DNA from: JASDSY01 sp041441465
Lineage (GTDB): Bacteria > Muiribacteriota > UBA9980
Reading direction: 5' to 3'
Assembly (NCBI GenBank): GCA_041441465.1
Contig: JASDSY010000017.1
Location: forward strand, 1-64,000
Length of the DNA stretch: 64,000 bases
Numbering within the stretch: the first letter of the stretch is position 1; each line of letters begins with the position of its first letter. The notes beneath the pieces are model-generated. The model was not told where the DNA came from. It ran no database searches and worked only from the letters and a program-made list of their open reading frames with translations. The position numbers and the translations under genes were made by a program. This document shows, piece by piece, positions 17,813 to 27,884 of the stretch.

Positions 17813-17870
17813 CCAAAAGAGTCTGCGCGTGATGAAGGTTATATTGCCCGGCACGGCGGACTCTTTCGGC
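17813..17870 (+). promoter_or_regulatory. Long hairpin in the leader of the type-B carboxylesterase gene
   Basis: Near-perfect inverted repeat with core AAAGAGTC at 17816-17823 and GACTCTTT at 17859-17866. It extends outward and inward to about 13 pairs with one wobble and one mismatch, enclosing about 30 bases. No T-run follows; the ribosome site of the next gene lies 22 bases further. It is placed like a leader regulatory element. It matches no riboswitch class I can recall. Confidence 0.4.
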
Positions 17871-17902
17871 AAATAAGCTTATATATTTATCGGAGGTTAT
17901 AT

Positions 17903-19504
17903 TTGAAGATTATTAGATCATTTTTGGTTACTGTATTGATTTTGTCGTTAATTATGAGCATAAATTCATTGGCTGCCGGAAAAACTACCGATATTGTAAT
18001 GCTTCACAGCGGACCTATAACCGGTATTGAAGCTGATGGAGTAAAAGAATATCTTGGTATTCCGTTTGCCGCACCGCCGGTAGGAAAACTCAGGTGGGCG
18101 CCGCCGCGGGAAGCGGAATCGTGGAAAGAAACAAGGCGCTGCGTTAAATTTGGCCCTGCCTGTCCGCAGCCTCTGGAAAAAAAGGAAGGCGTTTATAACG
18201 AAGATTGCCTTTATTTGAATGTATGGACGCCGGCAAAAAACGCTTCCGGAAAACTTCCGGTTATGTTATGGATACATGGCGGCGGATTTAATTTTGGTTC
18301 GGCGTCGCAGCCGGAGTATTACGGTAAAAATTTAGCTGAAAAAGGCGTTGTTGTAGTTACAATTAACTATCGTCTCGGCCCGCTCGGTTTTTTAGTTCAT
18401 CCTCTTTTATCGAAGGAATCGCCGAATGGCGTGTCGGGAAATTACGCGCTGCTTGATCAAATTGCGGCGCTTAAATGGGTTAATAAAAATATAGCGGCTT
18501 TTGGCGGAAACCCCGATTGTGTGACTATATTCGGGCAGTCGGCCGGTTCGCGTTCCGTTTCACTCTTATTAATCAGTCCGCTTGCGTCGGGACTTTTCCA
18601 TAGGGCCATTACGCAGAGCGGCGGACCTATAATAGGCTCTGAATATTTAACCCCTGCCTTTAACGGAGATATGGCTAATGTTTCGAAAATGGGCAGGGAA
18701 CTTGCCGCAAAATTAGGCTGTGACAAAAAAAAAGATGTTTTAGGGGCAATGAGAGCAATTCCTGCGGAAGAAATAATTAAGGCGGCTGATTGTAAAACCG
18801 GAATATTCGACGAGGGCCTTTTCTTCGCGCCTGTATTTGACGGCTGGGTTTTACCTGGAAATTGCCAGGCAGCCTTTAACGAAGGCAGGCAGAATAAAGT
18901 GCCGCTTATCGTAGGTTCGGTACTAAATGAGGGAAATAATTATATTCTGAACGAAAAAAACTTCACTTTAAAAAAATACATTGGTTTTCTTAAATCAAGA
19001 TTTGGCGATAAATACGCCAGCGCGTTTCAAATGTTTCCGGCAGATAACATAAAGGATGCGGCAATAGTCCTTGATAAAATTATTACAGTGGCAGTTGTGG
19101 CAGAACCGGCGAGGTTTGTCGCAGGTTCCATGGCTAAAGCCGGATTGAATTCATATCTTTATCAGTTCAGGCGCGTGCCTGGCACTCAGATGGCCAGCAA
19201 AGCCGGGGCGTTTCATGGCGTAGATCTGGCTTATGTTTTCGGAAATATGAGCGTACGTGATGGTTATAATAAAACCGACTTCGAACTTTCAAATAAAATG
19301 ATGGATTATTGGGTTAATTTCGCTAAAACTGGCAATCCTAATGGTCTCGGATTACCAGAATGGCCTGTTTATAATGCCGATTCAGATATTAATATGGAAT
19401 TTTCCGACGGCATTCGCGTTAATAAAAATCTTTTTAAAAATGAATGTGATTTTATAACTGAAATGAACCAAATTAAGGATAAAAAGAAAGCCGTTAAAAA
19501 TTAA
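17903..19504 (+). CDS. Exported type-B carboxylesterase
   Basis: Serine esterase of the carboxylesterase/cholinesterase family, 533 residues, with a signal peptide (cleavage after SLAA near 25). Catalytic features are all visible: oxyanion-hole HGGGFNFG (125-132), nucleophile GQSAGS with S213, acid E343 in GSVLNEG, and histidine H438 in AFHGVDL. The conserved EDCLYLNVW motif lies at about 100-108. The start is TTG 17903, supported by GGAGG six bases before it. It probably hydrolyses carboxylic esters outside the cytoplasm; substrate unknown. It ends at a strong bidirectional terminator shared with the convergent giant gene. Confidence 0.92.
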   Translation: MKIIRSFLVTVLILSLIMSINSLAAGKTTDIVMLHSGPITGIEADGVKEYLGIPFAAPPVGKLRWAPPREAESWKETRRCVKFGPACPQPLEKKEGVYNEDCLYLNVWTPAKNASGKLPVMLWIHGGGFNFGSASQPEYYGKNLAEKGVVVVTINYRLGPLGFLVHPLLSKESPNGVSGNYALLDQIAALKWVNKNIAAFGGNPDCVTIFGQSAGSRSVSLLLISPLASGLFHRAITQSGGPIIGSEYLTPAFNGDMANVSKMGRELAAKLGCDKKKDVLGAMRAIPAEEIIKAADCKTGIFDEGLFFAPVFDGWVLPGNCQAAFNEGRQNKVPLIVGSVLNEGNNYILNEKNFTLKKYIGFLKSRFGDKYASAFQMFPADNIKDAAIVLDKIITVAVVAEPARFVAGSMAKAGLNSYLYQFRRVPGTQMASKAGAFHGVDLAYVFGNMSVRDGYNKTDFELSNKMMDYWVNFAKTGNPNGLGLPEWPVYNADSDINMEFSDGIRVNKNLFKNECDFITEMNQIKDKKKAVKN

Positions 19505-19544
19505 CAATTATATATTTGTCTTGATTAGAAATTCGAAGATATAC

Positions 19545-19588
19545 AAAAAAATCAGAGCGGCTTAATTTAAAGCCGCTCTGATTTTTTT
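19545..19588. terminator. Bidirectional intrinsic terminator
   Basis: Perfect stem AAAAAATCAGAGCGGCTT against AAGCCGCTCTGATTTTTT around a six-base loop, with A and T runs at the two ends. It serves the carboxylesterase gene on the plus strand and the giant lipoprotein gene on the minus strand. Confidence 0.9.
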
Positions 19589-19659
19589 ACTTAAAAGCTC
19601 TGCATACTTAAATTACTTACGCTGGAATATATATCAGAGCTTTGATTTTATTGTCATAT

Positions 19660-22600
19660 TTAATCGGCATATTCGAATAATGCTCTGATAGGGTTGTTGT
19701 CGCCGAAAACTACATGGCCGCCCTGTCTGCTTACAATCTTATTGCCGTCTGTGTGTGCTTTCCAGCCCCAGCCGCTTTCATTTCTAGATAAATTGCTTCC
19801 TGATAAATAAATTTCCATGTCAAGTTGTGTTCCTTCATTATTTTGCTGAAAATTGACCAAACCGAAATAAAAACCTGCGAGAGGATTATTAACAGTGCTG
19901 ACTGTTAATATATTAGGGCTGACATTTGAAACAGAATTCAGAACTTTCGCTCCGTTTCCGCTGAAATTAACTTTTATTGGGGCCCATCTACTTTGTACCA
20001 CCGGTCGCGAATTGCCAAATGAAGTTACTTTAACTACCTCTCCATCAATATTTGATATTTTTGAAATATTGCCGTTTGAATTTTTATAATAGTACCTTAT
20101 TTTGCTTGTTGCTTTATATTCTGAAACCGGCATGAGTGAAGTAGTAGCCGGAGTTAAATTGCCGTCTGCATCCGTATTACCAAGCAGATACCAGACAGGT
20201 GTAACATTTTCTTCGGATGCAGTCACGTATACGCTGCAATTTGTGCCGCTTAAGCCGGAGGCGCTTTTCAATGCCATGTATGATACTGGTGAGCCTGAAT
20301 ATTCCAAGCTGAGTTTAGTCAGATCACCGGCTGAATAATCTACGCCTGCTGGTGTGACAGGGATTATGCCGTCATCGCTTTCAGCCGATATATTTCCGCT
20401 GTTTATATTTTCAAACGAATAATAAAAATGATATCCAGCGTCAAATGCTGTGATGTCAGCACCGCTCACTTTTTCGAAATTGTTGGTGTCGGAAATAGCC
20501 GGCGATGAACTTGAATTCGCGAGAACATTTTTAGTTCGGTAAACCGATGTGCCGGTTCCGGTTACTATTTTGACGTGAAGTTTATAGATTGATGAGCTGC
20601 CTACAAAATATATTTTATTGTCTAAAGCGTTTGCGTAAATAGCACCGACGTTCGGGCTATTTGATGAGCTGACTATGTTAGAATAAGGGCTTTCGTTGCC
20701 TATGGTATCTATGGTCTTTATTTTTATGGTCCTATATGTTTTTAATTCATCTGCAGATACAGTCAGGTTGCTGTTGCTGGCGATAGTGCCTGCCTCTACA
20801 GGATTGCCAGAATTGATTACATACGAGAGTTTAAGTCCGGTTTTGGCGTTGCCGGTATTATCGTAAGTAAAAAAGCCATCCATGCCGTTTATGATAAAGT
20901 TACCTGCGGTTCCGAGCGGGCCGTTAACAGGAGCGGCGGCTATTGTATAAACGCTGCTGAAATTGCTTTCATTACCCTTCACGTCAACAGTTTTTACTTT
21001 TACAGTAGCACCGGCCGTTTTAAGGGCGTCATTAGTAACGGTTAAATTACTTCCATTAACGGCTGCGTTTGTTGATACCACCGGGGTGCCGTTATTTATG
21101 GAATAAGCTATTTTAAAGCCAGTTTTTACATTTCCTGTGTTATCGTAAGTAATCGTTCCATTAGCTGCGCTTACTATAAAATTACCTGCGGTTCCGAGCT
21201 GGCCGTTAACAGGCGCGGCGGATATAGTTGCAGTTTCGCTGTATGCGCTTTCATTTCCGTTAAGGTCGATAACTTTAAGTTTTAAGGTATTGCCTGTAGT
21301 TTGTAATACCACTCCGCGCGTGTAAGAAAAATTGCCGTTAGCGACATTAGAAGCAGTCTGGCGCGGCCCGTCATTATTTGTAACATAAATGATTTGATAT
21401 CCGGTTTTTGTGTTATCGTTATTATCGTAAACGAAACTGCCGCTAGTCGAATCTATAATGAAATTGCCTGCAGTTCCGAGCGGACCGTTAACAGGAGCCG
21501 TAAGAGGATGAATAGGTTCTGCGATCTGTGTATAAACATCATCTGAAGAATCATTTAATGTGGAATTATCGGATTTTAAGTATATGCTTATAAATTCAGT
21601 TGCAGGCCATGAATTTTTTGTTATTGATGATGACATTGTCGAGCCTGTCTGCGAAAGTAAAGTTATTGTTGATTCACCTACAAAATTTAAGGCATTAGAA
21701 TTTTCACCCGAATATACTAAACACTTAAAGCTGCCGCTTGCGTCTGTTAAGCGTGTCATGATTATTCTTTTGTAATCAACGCTTATGGCCCAGCGGTTGT
21801 CCGGGTTACCTGAAATTGCGGCGTTAATAGGAGCGGCTATTACCTTGCCCATGCCGCGTATAGCGGTAGTAAGACTTTTATTACGAAGCACTACAAATTT
21901 TCCGGCTGTCATAGAACTTAAATCAATTTCAGGACAATTATTTTCGTCGCCCGAACCTTCAAGCCATGTCACACCAGTTGTAGGCGCAGTTCCGTTAAGT
22001 GAATATTCAATGCCGGCAGTTACTTTTTTTAATACGAGTTTATTACCGACAGCCGATTTTTCGATGGTTGCCATGTTGAGGTCAACCTGTTTTTCCTGAA
22101 CAGGCGTTCCGGTGATTTCTTGTGAAATATTTCCGGTATTGGAAATCGATTCGATTACATAATTCATATAGTAATTGTCGGTTATGTCCATACTTTGTGT
22201 TGATGTGGCCGGCGGAGCGATTTCAATTATTCCGCCGGTATTTGTGTTTTGAGCAAGTGTGCGGACTTTTGCCGAAGTGTCGATATCTTCCGTATTTGCG
22301 GAAGTAGCATAATATATACGGTATTTACTTACTATTGTGTTAGGGTCTTCCCATATTATTTTCATTTTTCTGTGTATTGAATTATCTATACCCGTCGCTT
22401 GTACTATTGCCGGAATTGTGCCGAAAGTGACAGGGATATTTATGTTGCCGGTTGAATTTGTCGCAACGTATATAAAATCGCCAGCAGTGAATTGGGCATT
22501 GGCGATGGCGCCTGACTCGATTTTGCCGTTATTCAGGGTAAGTGCATCTTTAAGTATTGCGTTGCTGCCGAATTTAACCCACAATGTTTCGCCTATGCGG

Positions 22601-25600
22601 CTGGTTTTTGCTGTTAATTTAACAGGCGTTGATGAGCAGTCGAGATAATCGTCGCCGATCACCTGCGCGAGAGAAGATTTTTGAGTGTATTCAGCCGAGG
22701 CGTTAATATATATATCGTCTGCCGAATTTGCGCCGGCGCTGCCGTTATCGTTATCGCTAATAAGAAATACGCTTTCTTTTTCGTCTGCGGCGTAACTGTA
22801 TTTATTGCTGGTCGGCACGATAACATTTTCCGCATGGCCTGTCTGTATGTTTACCGGAATAGGATATCCGCCGAGTCTATACATACCGTATGAAGGCGCC
22901 GAAAGAGCCGGTGATCTTTGCTCGGTTCTGTCGTTAATAACGATCCAATTTTCTGAGTCTGTTTCCTTGAACATTACATAAAGTTTAAATTTAGTTGAAT
23001 TTACATCCTGGTTATCGAGTTTTAATGATGTCAGCCTGATTGATTTTTCAGCATTATTCATCGCCCAGCGGTTGCTTTCGCAATTTGCCGTAAACCCGTT
23101 CGTAAGCGCCGGATACATGCGTCCCATGCCTCTTACGAACTGTGGAATATTTTTATCGCGGACCATAATATATTTGCCGCTTTCAACCGCGCTCAGGTCG
23201 ATTTCAGAACCGGTTCCTGCCTGCCATGAAGCGTCAGGCGCTGTGGTTTTATCGGTGCCGCTCAATGAATATTCCATGCTTGCCGTCACGTTATGAAGCG
23301 CAAGCTTATTAACATTAGTCATATTGTAGATTTTGACGGCGCTTAATTCTGTTGCTTTCTTGTATTGACTGCTTGTGACAGGGTCAGAATTTTCATATGC
23401 CCTTGTTTCAGGGTTAAGGTTATTTTTATCTACGGTCAGGAAAGCCGTAAAAGTCATGTTGTCATCGGTAATTGGCTGCAGTCCTGTGCATTCTACCGTA
23501 TCAGAAGGCGCAATTGAGGTTTTAAATATTATATTTGCGTTTTTGAATTCGGCCGGCGCAGTCATTAGCGCGCCGTAATTAGGTGTATATTCAGCGCTGA
23601 ATAAAGGTGCCGGAAGTTTAACTTTGTAATTTTTTGTAAAGTCCTTTGAGTTCTGGCAGTCATCTTTTTTGGCGACAGCATAGACCATGCAATTGGATTT
23701 TAATTCTATCGGGCTTGTATATTCGGTAGAAATGTCGTAATTCGGATTGCCGCCTGCCGGTGTCACGTTGTAATAAATTTTAGCGTCTTTTGTAGCTGTT
23801 GTTAACTCGACTTTCTGGCCTATGTTATATACCTGGTCGGCTGAAATGTTTGAAACAGGCGCTAAAACATTCACTCTAAACCTTGCCGTGGATGAAAGCG
23901 AATCGGCGAATTCATTGCTGTATGCGATAGCGACTATATAACAATTATTTTCGACTTTTACGCCTGCGGCAGGATCGTAAGTCAGAGCGGTTGAACGGTC
24001 GAATGGCATATTTATCAATGCGTAAGCCGGAGCTTTGTATTCGATCTTTTTAATGTTATATAATATTTTGGCGTTTGGAACGCTGCTTACTATTTTTACG
24101 CAGCCGCTGTCTTCGAATGTGGCGGATTGTATCTTAGCGTCATTTACATAAAATTCAGGCTGCGGTGCGCGCACTTGATATTCCGATCTTATGACGTCTG
24201 ATGACTGCCTTCCATCGAGGTAAGAACTTGTTTTTAAAACGGTATTTCTGGTTATTAAAATCGGTGTCGCCTGACTGTATATTTTACGGTTAGGGTTATT
24301 GGCATCGTTCGGTTCGCTGCCGTCTAATGTATAATAGATTTTGGCAAGTTCAACGGCACAGGTGAGTTCGACGGCCTGTGTTGTATCGTATAAACCGCCC
24401 TTAGTTACTATTACCGGAGCCGGAATGTATTTTATATTGTTGTAAGTTCTGAATGCTTCATCCGAATTATTCATGTCGTCTCTTATAGCGATAGCCCTGA
24501 TTTTGGCGCTGGCCGAGATATAGAACGGCTGATAATACTTTTTCCATGTGGTTTTATCGAAAGCGCCGGCGCCTGATGTAAAGTAAATTATAGCGTTTTC
24601 AGTTGTGCATGTGATTTCGACTTTTAGCTGCGCTTCGAATGTCGTGCCGTCGTTCGGCGATATTATCGGTGCGGCTACTTTGGCAAGATTGCCTGTATTT
24701 ATAGTGTACCCCGCAGTCCTTACGTCCGATAATTTATAGTATTTATTATACGCAACTACTCTTACGGTAGTGTTTTTGTTAAGATTAAACGGTCTTTCGT
24801 ATATGTATCCATTATTTATAGTAGGTACGCTGCCGTCTAACGTATATAATAAAGTTACGGTTACCGTTTCGCCTTCGCTCTGTGCGCGTGTGTAAGATAT
24901 CTGGATTTCTTTTGTAGTATTGTAACTTGTGTATGATTCGGGTGTAATATTTATTGTTCCGCTTAATTTAGGCGTTACCGGAGAGTTTTTGATGTTAAGG
25001 AATATGCTGGCGGTGTCGGAATCATCGAGCGAGCCGTCAGTGCGGCTTGCGATAGCGTAAAATTTCATATCTTCAGTTTTGGAGTCTGCCGTAACGGTTT
25101 TGGAACTGCCTGCGCTGAATATATTTGCCTGGCTTTTTAAATTAACCGGATTGGTCGAAAGATAGAAAACGACGTTAGGAGTTTTACAATTTAATGTGAA
25201 AGTTTGCGGTTCGTAATAAAGTCCGCCGATAACTTTCACTGTATTATCTTCGGTAGTGACGAATTCCGGTGTAGTTATTTTAACGCGCGGCGAGCTCATA
25301 TAATAATTAGCCGCCATTACCGGCGAAATTTGTCCATTGCTAATAGTTATGGCTTTTATAAAAATTTCGGTATCTTTTCCGTTTTCGGTTTTTAGAGCAA
25401 TTGGAGTTTCATACTTTGGACTTGCCGCTGTAGGATCGGCAAGGTCGTTTATGGTTTTTACGGTATCGTTTTTAATTGCTTTTACAAATCTTATTTCGTT
25501 AGTTGAATTTATTTCTAAAGTTGTATTCTGGTAATAAATACCTGAGGGAACGCTGAATGCCGGCGGCATAAGCGCTACATTCTGGCTTACCGTCGAGTTG

Positions 25601-26835
25601 GTGCCGTTGACCACTTGTGTGACTATGTTTCCGGCGTTGCCGAATTTATCATATATGTTGCTTATTTCGAATTTTACCTGACCGTTGTCTGAATCTATTA
25701 TTTTTATTTCGGCTAAAAATGAGTCTTCGGAAACTTGCTTTATTTCTGCGTACCTTCCAAAAACTTTTACGGTTGGAATCATTGATAGCGGTTTTGATGT
25801 TCTTAATAATACGCTTACCATATCTCCGCTTTTGACGACTGCCGGGCTTAATGAACAAAATGTTATTTCAGGTTTTGAGTTATCGACAGGGACCTTTATA
25901 TTACTTGCGACAATTGATTGGATCGATCCGGCTTCCGTCTGTGAATCGATTTTATTGCCGTTAATTACTATTTCACGAGGCAGTTCATTCTGCACAAGCA
26001 GATTTTGAACTGAAGGATTGTCGACAGATTTCTTTACTACTTCTGTAAATACATTAAGTAATGTATTAGTGTCAGGCGTAGTGTTTTTCGGCAGCTGCTG
26101 TGTTAATGAATTTTTAACCGTATTATCGATTGTATTTGACATTAAAACTGTATTAACAGTCTGTATTGCCTTGGCCATTTCGGTTACTACCGTACTATTA
26201 TTTACTGTGTTTTGTACGACTTTTTCAAATGCGGTAATGTCATTATTTAAATTTCTTTCTACAACTGTATTTTGTGCTTCCGAAGGGGTTAAACTCACCA
26301 TTGGAACAGATGGTGTAAGTCCTTCTTCGTTTGCAATTATTGTTCGTGCTGTAGATTCAGTATCCATGAGCACACCGTTTAAAATAATTGTTTTAACAGT
26401 TTTAGGTATTTCATTACTAGTCGGGACCCTTCCCGGGTCTACGCTAAGAATTGGTGTTTCGGTATTGTCTTTGCATAATACTATTCTTGGAGTCACTTCT
26501 TGTGATGTTATAGTATGTGTTACTTCAAATGTGCCTGCTTCAACATTCATTGAGATTTTTGGTTTCGCTATTGTAGCGCTAAGATTCTGGACCCCTATAT
26601 AAAATCCATTGAATGGGGCTCGGCTTGTGCCTTTGCTTGGAGCGAATCTGATATTTTGTCCTCCGTTGGATATGTCAGGAAGTGGTCCACGGATTATAAA
26701 TACTTGTGAATCTTCCGGCGTTGTAGAGCCGTTATACCCGAATATGCCGTCGCCTCCGCAGCCGGTTATTATTCCTACGGCCGCCAGAGTTAAAGTAAGA
26801 AAAATCACTAAAGTTGAAATTTTAAATGATTTCAT
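19660..26835 (-). CDS. Giant repeat lipoprotein with chitobiase-C-like and other beta repeats
   Basis: I set the start at ATG 26835, because GGAGG lies seven bases upstream and a lipoprotein signal begins there; an in-frame upstream Met does not fit. The 2391-residue product has lipobox ITGC (C26). Order of parts: a helical Asn/Thr/Val-rich region (about 150-310); a bacterial Ig-like domain; about seven modules like the chitobiase/beta-hexosaminidase C-terminal repeat (for example LLYTLDGSVPT and IYYTLDGSEPN) spread over about 430-1120; two copies of a long module containing EYSL(S/N)GT, RGMG and NRWA, separated by a fibronectin-like section; three 94-residue tandem repeats; and a beta-rich C-terminus. 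No enzyme domain or membrane anchor other than the lipid is seen. It is probably a surface adhesion or binding protein. Confidence 0.85.
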   Translation of the reverse strand: MKSFKISTLVIFLTLTLAAVGIITGCGGDGIFGYNGSTTPEDSQVFIIRGPLPDISNGGQNIRFAPSKGTSRAPFNGFYIGVQNLSATIAKPKISMNVEAGTFEVTHTITSQEVTPRIVLCKDNTETPILSVDPGRVPTSNEIPKTVKTIILNGVLMDTESTARTIIANEEGLTPSVPMVSLTPSEAQNTVVERNLNNDITAFEKVVQNTVNNSTVVTEMAKAIQTVNTVLMSNTIDNTVKNSLTQQLPKNTTPDTNTLLNVFTEVVKKSVDNPSVQNLLVQNELPREIVINGNKIDSQTEAGSIQSIVASNIKVPVDNSKPEITFCSLSPAVVKSGDMVSVLLRTSKPLSMIPTVKVFGRYAEIKQVSEDSFLAEIKIIDSDNGQVKFEISNIYDKFGNAGNIVTQVVNGTNSTVSQNVALMPPAFSVPSGIYYQNTTLEINSTNEIRFVKAIKNDTVKTINDLADPTAASPKYETPIALKTENGKDTEIFIKAITISNGQISPVMAANYYMSSPRVKITTPEFVTTEDNTVKVIGGLYYEPQTFTLNCKTPNVVFYLSTNPVNLKSQANIFSAGSSKTVTADSKTEDMKFYAIASRTDGSLDDSDTASIFLNIKNSPVTPKLSGTINITPESYTSYNTTKEIQISYTRAQSEGETVTVTLLYTLDGSVPTINNGYIYERPFNLNKNTTVRVVAYNKYYKLSDVRTAGYTINTGNLAKVAAPIISPNDGTTFEAQLKVEITCTTENAIIYFTSGAGAFDKTTWKKYYQPFYISASAKIRAIAIRDDMNNSDEAFRTYNNIKYIPAPVIVTKGGLYDTTQAVELTCAVELAKIYYTLDGSEPNDANNPNRKIYSQATPILITRNTVLKTSSYLDGRQSSDVIRSEYQVRAPQPEFYVNDAKIQSATFEDSGCVKIVSSVPNAKILYNIKKIEYKAPAYALINMPFDRSTALTYDPAAGVKVENNCYIVAIAYSNEFADSLSSTARFRVNVLAPVSNISADQVYNIGQKVELTTATKDAKIYYNVTPAGGNPNYDISTEYTSPIELKSNCMVYAVAKKDDCQNSKDFTKNYKVKLPAPLFSAEYTPNYGALMTAPAEFKNANIIFKTSIAPSDTVECTGLQPITDDNMTFTAFLTVDKNNLNPETRAYENSDPVTSSQYKKATELSAVKIYNMTNVNKLALHNVTASMEYSLSGTDKTTAPDASWQAGTGSEIDLSAVESGKYIMVRDKNIPQFVRGMGRMYPALTNGFTANCESNRWAMNNAEKSIRLTSLKLDNQDVNSTKFKLYVMFKETDSENWIVINDRTEQRSPALSAPSYGMYRLGGYPIPVNIQTGHAENVIVPTSNKYSYAADEKESVFLISDNDNGSAGANSADDIYINASAEYTQKSSLAQVIGDDYLDCSSTPVKLTAKTSRIGETLWVKFGSNAILKDALTLNNGKIESGAIANAQFTAGDFIYVATNSTGNINIPVTFGTIPAIVQATGIDNSIHRKMKIIWEDPNTIVSKYRIYYATSANTEDIDTSAKVRTLAQNTNTGGIIEIAPPATSTQSMDITDNYYMNYVIESISNTGNISQEITGTPVQEKQVDLNMATIEKSAVGNKLVLKKVTAGIEYSLNGTAPTTGVTWLEGSGDENNCPEIDLSSMTAGKFVVLRNKSLTTAIRGMGKVIAAPINAAISGNPDNRWAISVDYKRIIMTRLTDASGSFKCLVYSGENSNALNFVGESTITLLSQTGSTMSSSITKNSWPATEFISIYLKSDNSTLNDSSDDVYTQIAEPIHPLTAPVNGPLGTAGNFIIDSTSGSFVYDNNDNTKTGYQIIYVTNNDGPRQTASNVANGNFSYTRGVVLQTTGNTLKLKVIDLNGNESAYSETATISAAPVNGQLGTAGNFIVSAANGTITYDNTGNVKTGFKIAYSINNGTPVVSTNAAVNGSNLTVTNDALKTAGATVKVKTVDVKGNESNFSSVYTIAAAPVNGPLGTAGNFIINGMDGFFTYDNTGNAKTGLKLSYVINSGNPVEAGTIASNSNLTVSADELKTYRTIKIKTIDTIGNESPYSNIVSSSNSPNVGAIYANALDNKIYFVGSSSIYKLHVKIVTGTGTSVYRTKNVLANSSSSPAISDTNNFEKVSGADITAFDAGYHFYYSFENINSGNISAESDDGIIPVTPAGVDYSAGDLTKLSLEYSGSPVSYMALKSASGLSGTNCSVYVTASEENVTPVWYLLGNTDADGNLTPATTSLMPVSEYKATSKIRYYYKNSNGNISKISNIDGEVVKVTSFGNSRPVVQSRWAPIKVNFSGNGAKVLNSVSNVSPNILTVSTVNNPLAGFYFGLVNFQQNNEGTQLDMEIYLSGSNLSRNESGWGWKAHTDGNKIVSRQGGHVVFGDNNPIRALFEYAD
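20650..21497 (-). repeat. Three tandem 282-base repeats inside the giant gene
   Basis: Three copies of a 282-base (94-codon) unit. Each begins with APVNGPLGTAGNF or a close variant. The shared word near the unit boundary recurs at 20901, 21183 and 21465, exactly 282 bases apart. Each unit carries TYDN and a late KT-D-GNES motif, as in fibronectin-like modules. The DNA similarity indicates recent duplication. Confidence 0.75.
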
Positions 26836-26856
26836 TAAAACTACCTCCGAAAAATT

Positions 26857-26886
26857 AAAATATTTAAAACTGGTTATATATGTCAA
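26857..26886 (-). promoter_or_regulatory. Candidate promoter of the giant lipoprotein gene
   Basis: On the minus strand TTGACA (26886-26881), an 18-base spacer and TATTTT (26862-26857). The leader would be only about 15 bases, just enough to include the GGAGG, so the call is tentative. Confidence 0.35.
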
Positions 26887-27488
26887 TTATGAACAAACGT
26901 TCATTAGTGCGCTCGGATTATCCGTATTTACTTTCTATAAATTTATTAAATTGTGATGTCCGCTAAATAAAAAAAATGGAGTTTTTTGAAAAGTAAAACT
27001 GGAAATATAAGATGAATTGATGTTTTATTGAAAATTTCCAAAAATCATAATAATAAGTTTTTTTACATTGTATCATATTATTTTTCATATAGATGTTGCG
27101 AAGTTATTGCATTTTTTTTTGATGAAAATACAATATTTAAAAATAGTTTTAATAAATTATATGATTAAATTTAAAAATAAAATTAGAAAATTTGGAAAAT
27201 GCGGTAAATAATTATTTTAGAATATTTTAAAATTTTGATATTCTTTTTTTAGTTTTTATTTGTGTTATGGAAGATGTGCATAAAAACAGATTTATTATTA
27301 TGAGAATTTGAAATAAAAAAGGCAATAAGAAATAGAAGTTAAAAAATATTTGAAATTAAATAATTTAGAATTCTGTAATAATATAGATGAAAAACATAGG
27401 CTAAAAAAATTAATTTTAGTGAAGAATTGTAGTTTATAAAAATATTAATATTGCCATTTTTATTGATTTGATAAGAATTGTAGATGTT
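26887..27488. other. Very AT-rich intergenic region
   Basis: About 600 bases between two minus-strand genes, with no reading frame of note. An 11-base direct repeat AAGAATTGTAG occurs at 27422-27432 and 27473-27483, just beyond the regulator stop. No terminator hairpin or RNA was recognised. Confidence 0.4.
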
Positions 27489-27884
27489 TTACGCAATTTT
27501 TAATTTGTAGCCAATGCCCGGAACAGTTTCAATTATTTTAGAATAAGTTTTAAGTTTTTTTCTAAGTCTTGATATGTGAGAATTAAGGCTTGTGTCTTCA
27601 ATGTATTCGCCGCCGCGGAGATATTCTATAAAATTATGCCTTGCGGCTATTGTATTGATGTTTTTTATTAAATATTCGAGAATTTTAATTTCGGTAATTG
27701 TCAGGTTTATTTTTTTATTTTTTATTGAAACTTCCATGGCTTCAAAATTGATTTTTAATTTTTTGTAAGTAAAAATTTCCTTAAAATCGCTTTTGGAATT
27801 ATTAAAAACACCTGAATTTTTATTATGCCGCCTTAACAGGGCTTTTATTCGCGCCTGAAGTTCATTCATTGAAAAGGTTTGCAT
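27489..27884 (-). pseudogene. OmpR-family response regulator, DNA-binding half (out of frame with its receiver)
   Basis: Encodes a winged-helix domain of the OmpR/PhoB type: linker SMNELQARIKALLRRH, then the strand-helix pattern with LTITEIKILEYLI, the recognition helix SLNSHISRLRKKL and the closing ETVPGIGYKL. It lies in the -1 frame relative to the receiver half at 27866-28231. The native join would read ICKPF then SMNELQ, so one T is missing from a CCTTTTTC-like run near 27877. The ATG at 27884 has no ribosome site and is not a natural start. The gene is therefore broken, wrongly sequenced, or expressed by slippage. Confidence 0.75.

Noticed and set aside
26018..26602. 194-codon plus-strand frame inside the giant lipoprotein gene
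   Set aside because: Antisense shadow of a Thr/Val/Asn-rich stretch; the minus-strand gene has signal, start site and domains.
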